Origin: Porphyromonas catoniae ATCC 51270
Lineage (GTDB): Bacteria; Bacteroidota; Bacteroidia; Bacteroidales; Porphyromonadaceae
Assembly (NCBI RefSeq): GCF_000565015.1
Contig: NZ_JDFF01000019.1
Span: 1 to 64,000, forward strand
Direction of reading: 5' to 3'
Length of the DNA: 64,000 nucleotides
Positions 63,906-64,000 of the stretch are shown here, piece by piece. A model generated the notes under the pieces. It worked only from the letters and a program-made list of their open reading frames with translations. It was not told the origin of the DNA and did no database searches. Position 1 is the first letter of the stretch, and each line of letters opens with the position of its first letter. A program made the position numbers and the translations under genes.

Positions 63906-64000
63906 ATGGAAATCAAGAAATCAGCAAAGGCCGACCTCGAACGAGGTAAGGGTCTCTCGCTCCTGCTCGGGTTATTGGTTGCTCTCTCTGTAGTATTCGT
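63906..64000 (+). CDS. tonB: Energy transducer TonB, N-terminal fragment cut by the window edge
   Basis: The visible 31 residues start MEIKKSAKADLERGKG and continue into a hydrophobic segment (LLLGLLVALSVVFV). This is the characteristic N-terminus of Bacteroidota TonB, with a cytoplasmic Lys-rich tail and the membrane anchor. It couples proton-motive force via ExbBD to outer membrane receptors. The rest lies outside the window. Confidence 0.75.
   Translation, partial: MEIKKSAKADLERGKGLSLLLGLLVALSVVF

Noticed and set aside
63666-63993. Short frames on both strands through the B3 array
   Set aside because: They translate the repeats and overlap the well-supported tonB start.

Overview
This window looks like a chromosomal segment of a Porphyromonas-type bacterium (Bacteroidota, order Bacteroidales). 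The evidence is an essentially full-length 16S rRNA gene, recurrent Bacteroidota-type promoters (TTTG, about 19-21 bases, TAnnTTTG), a 2177-residue protein with a type IX secretion C-terminal sorting domain, a Bacteroidota-type RNA polymerase omega subunit, DUF4293, DUF4294 and DUF4298 proteins, and the start of a tonB gene at the right edge. The species cannot be named from the sequence alone. Coding is dense and mostly housekeeping.

Layout. 1-5.4 kb: a CoA-transferase gene, a 16S rRNA gene with two promoters and its own terminator but no 23S or tRNA behind it, and an FRG-domain gene. 5.6-14 kb: a fucosyltransferase-like gene, a DUF59/SufT-like gene, lpxH-like, comM/yifB, a lipoprotein, a two-domain sialate O-acetylesterase, DUF4294 and tRNA-Lys. 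14.6-24.2 kb: tRNA-Asn, mfd, tpx, alpha-L-fucosidase, cutC and a transglutaminase-like gene. 24.3-34 kb, nearly all minus strand: O-methyltransferase, ispH, cmk, rmuC, nrdG, nrdD, tRNA-Gln, tRNA-Val, a candidate small RNA and rpsA. 34.3-43 kb: a secreted-protein cluster containing a frameshifted lipoprotein, then purB, DUF4293, rpoZ, bamD, a cobalamin riboswitch with no visible target, and mnmA. 43-64 kb: a DPE2-like glucanotransferase with phoH, purC, an LTA-synthase-like sulfatase, a lipoprotein, DUF4298, glnA, hpf, alpha-amylase, a patatin, the giant T9SS cargo and tonB.

How the genes fit together. Several serve host-glycan and peptide use (fucosidase, sialate esterase, transglutaminase-like protein, T9SS cargo), glycogen or maltodextrin turnover (GH77 and GH13 enzymes), envelope building (LpxH, BamD, IspH) and anaerobic life (class III ribonucleotide reductase).

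The most unusual signal is intergenic. Ten short arrays from five unrelated sequence families share one architecture: 3-6 mostly palindromic units at a strict 23-bp (one family 24-bp) pitch. They lie between genes across the whole window. Other unexplained items are the solitary 16S gene, the orphan cobalamin riboswitch, a roughly 87-nt RNA gene with a consensus promoter and terminator, a structured rpsA leader, and a terminator-like hairpin between nrdD and nrdG. Coordinates, motifs and array periods were read by eye; no similarity search or folding was run.
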